This document shows, in pieces, positions 60,601 through 64,000 of a DNA stretch of 64,000 nt. The notes below the pieces were generated by a model. The model made no database searches. It was not told the DNA's origin and was given only the letters and a program-made list of their open reading frames with translations. The stretch is from assembly GCA_034008185.1 (NCBI GenBank), contig CM067081.1:147528258-147592257 (forward strand), read 5' to 3'. The translations under genes were made by a program, and so were the position numbers. This DNA comes from Gorsachius magnificus. Lineage: Eukaryota > Chordata > Aves > Pelecaniformes > Ardeidae. The stretch's first letter is position 1; the number at the start of each line of letters is the position of its first letter.

Positions 60601-63600
60601 GGGCATTACTGGATGATGTGATCCTACCAGATCGCAGGGATTCTTTTTTTTTTCCCAATGTTAGAGGACTCGTCAACCCTGAAGGGCCTAAGGGAGGGAG
60701 GATGGAGAGGATGAAACCACCTGGATGTGCAGCGCTGCGGGTTTAAAACTGCAAGTCCCAGGGCTCGGCGCGCACAGTGCATCTGTTTAACATCCTTGCT
60801 GCTTCTGGGCTTCACCCTGAGAATTGCTTCGGCACCATGCACCACAGAGCATCCCCCCTGTGCTCGCATTAGGCTTCTCTTAACGTTCAGAGAGAAACAA
60901 CAAAAGCTCCCCTTTTCCTTTACAGCTCTCTCTTTCCGCCTAATGAAGGTGGAATATAAAATGTTGAAGGAAAAAGCAGTTTTTCCCCTACAGTAGAATT
61001 TCCCTTTCAGTCATTTTTAATCTGACATCTGTTTTAACATGCACTCACACACTACATTTATTTTAATTTTTTCCCTCCCCTGTGTTTTATTATTTACCTC
61101 CTGTTCCAAAGAGATCACAAAAGATTACACTTCTGTGAGGCAGTAACAGCAGTGGCGATGATCTCTCTTACTTCTCACAACTCCTCTTTTACCCCTCTGC
61201 TTTTCCTTTATCTACATCTTCCTGCCACCGCCTTCCCAGAGGCCTTGTTACAGTCGCTATCAGATGGGGCGATGGTATTCACGGGTTTTTTTGGACTTGG
61301 ACAGATTTGTGCTAACTCGAACACAAAGCGCTTCTTGTTCGGAGCCCGGATAGTCATTCTTTGCCCTGGTTTGATTCATGCCTTTAAATAAGTTAGAGAA
61401 AGAAATCGTGCTCTGGGTCAGCCGGTGCCTGTACTTTGAAGAAAGCCCAAGACTCTGCTGAAAGCAGCAGAAAGCTGCCAACGCTGAGACGTGCCAGCCT
61501 CCAGCCAGACTTCTGACATGATACCGGCTGAATGTTTCATTTCCCCTGGAAATGAAGATAACATCCTTAATCAACTTATGTGTAATTAAATTAAATCATG
61601 GAGAATACGCATTCTCCAGCTTCTCCTCAGAAGCTAGTTGCTCAGGTCTGAGCGTTAGGGTGGGGGAAAAAAGTTCTCGATGGACCAGCAATCACCACAG
61701 TTTTAGCACTTCCCACCCCCAGGGCAACCTCTCGGGTAGTACGAGCAAGGGCTGGCTCCTGCAGCTGGCAGGCACCATGGTCAGCCTTGGCAGGCTCCTC
61801 CACTTGCTCTCCAGGTTGCAACAGTGGCGAGGACTCCGCACCCACGGGACCACCAAACCAGCCTCGTCACTGGCCTCGGCCCAGATGTAGGAAGTGAACT
61901 AGTTGGCTGGTTTGCTCGCTTGCTTGTTCGTTACGACTAGCAAATAGGTGAGAACTCAGGTAAGTGAATAAAACTAGAGCTTGTGCTATTCTTGAAATGG
62001 AAAAAGCAGCTTATAAAGCTTTGCCTTGTTTTTCTGGGCAAACCACCATCCATTTGGGGGTTTGGTTTTACACGACGTTGTACCGTACAGAGATGATGCT
62101 ATCTCCACCAGCTGAGCCTGCAAAGCTCCTTCCTCTACTCCTCCCATACAGAGAGCATGACTTGAAAACACAAGTGTAGTCAATTCCAGTATGGTTTGGC
62201 TTCCTCAGCTTGTTAACATTCTTTAAAAAAATTCTTTGTTTTCATCTCAGCTAAGGAAGCAATTCTAAATTGATGCTTTTACAACTCAGTGTTCCCAAAC
62301 ACTCCCTGTGATCTCGGACATCTGAAACTGTTATGCCTCAAGAAAGCTTTGCTTCCAGAAGACCAAATTTTCTGCAATTTCCAAGAATTAGCAATCCACA
62401 AGATGTCCCCAGTGCTCAAAACAGAGCCACTTAAAATCACTAGACTCATTAGGAATGGCTAGAGCACCTTGCTGGTGCTCCTTCATTGCATCAACGTTAC
62501 ATTTCATTAAAGGATATTAAACCAACTTTGTCACAGTTTCTCTTGGTAAGTGGTCACTGTAGGTCCTCACAGAAGGGGAAGGATCCGTAAAATTGTCTAG
62601 AACAGAGGAAAGGTCTCTACAGTACAGCTGGTTAGGACCTGGTAGTCACCCATCACTTGCTTACTCTTGCTTTTAGGGAGTGCAAGGACTGCAACCTTTC
62701 TTGATGCTTCCTTCTAAGTCTTACCACCTCTTAATTTAGCACAGTTCTGGCCTTCTGGGATTTTAATAAAAATGGTCGATCGGTAATTTTACCTGTGGTG
62801 TCTTTGCGTGTTAAGAATACTCTTATCCTTGGTTGCACCATTAAATAAAGACTGGCCAGATGGACAATTCTCCGTTTTTCTCTCCTGGGCGGGTTACATC
62901 TAATTAAAAGCAGTTCCCTCCTTCTACTCTTACTGCACGCTATACATATCATCCAGATGTCAGCACTGGTAATTTCAGCAAAAGCTCACAAAGATACGGC
63001 TAAAATTTGCTGCTGTTGTTTTGTGGTTCCCCCCCCTGCCCCAGGGGAGGCAGGGAGCCAAAGTTCCAACTGAGCAAAATAAAATTAAAAGTAGCTCAGT
63101 TTTTTCTGTCTCAGTAGCATGTGCCATGGTATATAATGGATGTTCCCTGCTTCACAAAGGAAATGAAAGAATGAACTTATACGGCTGATGAAATAAAGAT
63201 ATCAAAGTATTACTTGCCCCAGCTGATATGTACACTTCACATATAATTACTATTTAATATCTTTGTTTCCTACAAACCAGAAAAAAAGCTTACCCTCTCT
63301 CCCAATTCCCTCTTCTTGTAAATAAGCTGATGCAGAATCTTCTAGATTTGCAGCTTCTACTTAACTTTCTTCTTGAATTTATTCTCTTCTTTGCAAAGTA
63401 ATGTGGTCTACAAAATGAAGCTATTTAAAATCCTAAATGAATAAGTGTTATAAAAATAATAAATTAGTATACAAGACTGACTTGCACAAAACATATGTTG
63501 TACTCTGAAATATATTTAGATGGGAGCGCATAATTGCCTGTTCCATTCCTAATGGCCTGAAGCACAGCGCTAAATCTGAACTTTTCCCAAAGTTTATGCA

Positions 63601-64000
63601 GCGACAGAGCGCCGCCCCCTCCCTGCTTCCCAGCTGACTTCAGGTCCCCATCGCCTTTCATGCACCGTCTGCAGAAGCCACAGCCAGCTGCAGCAGCCCC
63701 CAGACCATGGGAACTAAATAGCAGCAAATGTCCGTCAGCAGAGGGAAGGATGGAAGAGAGGGCAGTGGAAGAGCTGGTCAGGGTGAAGGGCAGCAAGCCC
63801 AGGAGACCACACTGTGAGCGCTTCCAGTTCCCTGTGGTGGGGGTCCAGGTCCTGCCACGCTGGCCTCTGACCTGAGCTCAAAAGACGCGTTAGTCCTTGT
63901 ATGCCCCGTGTTTGGCTCTCTCACAGGCTCCACACTGGAATGAACCCAGTGATGCTCCCGGTCCTGCCCAGCCTCCACCCAAACACAGAGGGGGCCCAGG
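57611..64000. other. Intergenic, no gene recognised
   Basis: I looked specifically for the 3' exons of a minus-strand DERA gene, expected from mammalian gene order, and found none. The many short frames in this stretch overlap one another on both strands and have no recognisable domain. A T tract lies near 59021-59038. An AT-rich, ORF-free interval lies near 62.2-62.7 kb. Confidence 0.5.

Overview
The window looks like vertebrate nuclear DNA, most likely from a bird or another sauropsid. It is AT-leaning and has no operons or dense open reading frames. Interspersed repeats are sparse: one decayed CR1-like LINE fragment and several decayed MIR-like SINEs. Many A/T tracts run into G or C tracts in a way often seen in bird introns and intergenic DNA. 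No transfer RNA, ribosomal RNA, CRISPR array or intact mobile element was recognised.

The only gene I can support is the 3' end of a solute carrier 15 (POT/PTR2, major facilitator) transporter on the + strand. Three exons (3414-3545, 11556-11664, 13535-13679) join in a consistent reading frame (split codons G|GC and AG|A) with GT-AG splice sites. Together they encode the last two predicted membrane helices and the cytosolic tail. The best match from knowledge of the family is SLC15A5, an orphan member; the 5' exons lie outside the window. A poly(A) signal sits at 13993-13998. The introns between these exons are about 8.0 kb and 1.9 kb.

From about 14 kb to 64 kb I see no convincing exon on either strand. 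In mammals the neighbour downstream of the SLC15A5 3' end is DERA in tail-to-tail orientation, so this may be that intergenic gap. No DERA exon was recognised here. The desert holds a MIR-like SINE just after the gene (14.1 kb), a CR1-like LINE relic with a recognisable reverse-transcriptase motif (14.7-15.4 kb), a diverged local duplication (16.5/16.9 kb), a perfect 77-bp tandem duplication (30.35 kb), other MIR-like relics near 9.1, 17.7, 33.7 and 34.8 kb, simple repeats, and three isolated GC/CpG-rich blocks (33.9-34.35, 39.38-40.08 and 54.1-54.5 kb). Several AT-rich, repeat-free, ORF-poor stretches dense in homeodomain-type motifs (42.0-42.5, 45.6-46.1 and 53.4-54.1 kb) are candidate conserved noncoding elements. 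Most long reading frames are chance frames in GC-rich or low-complexity DNA.
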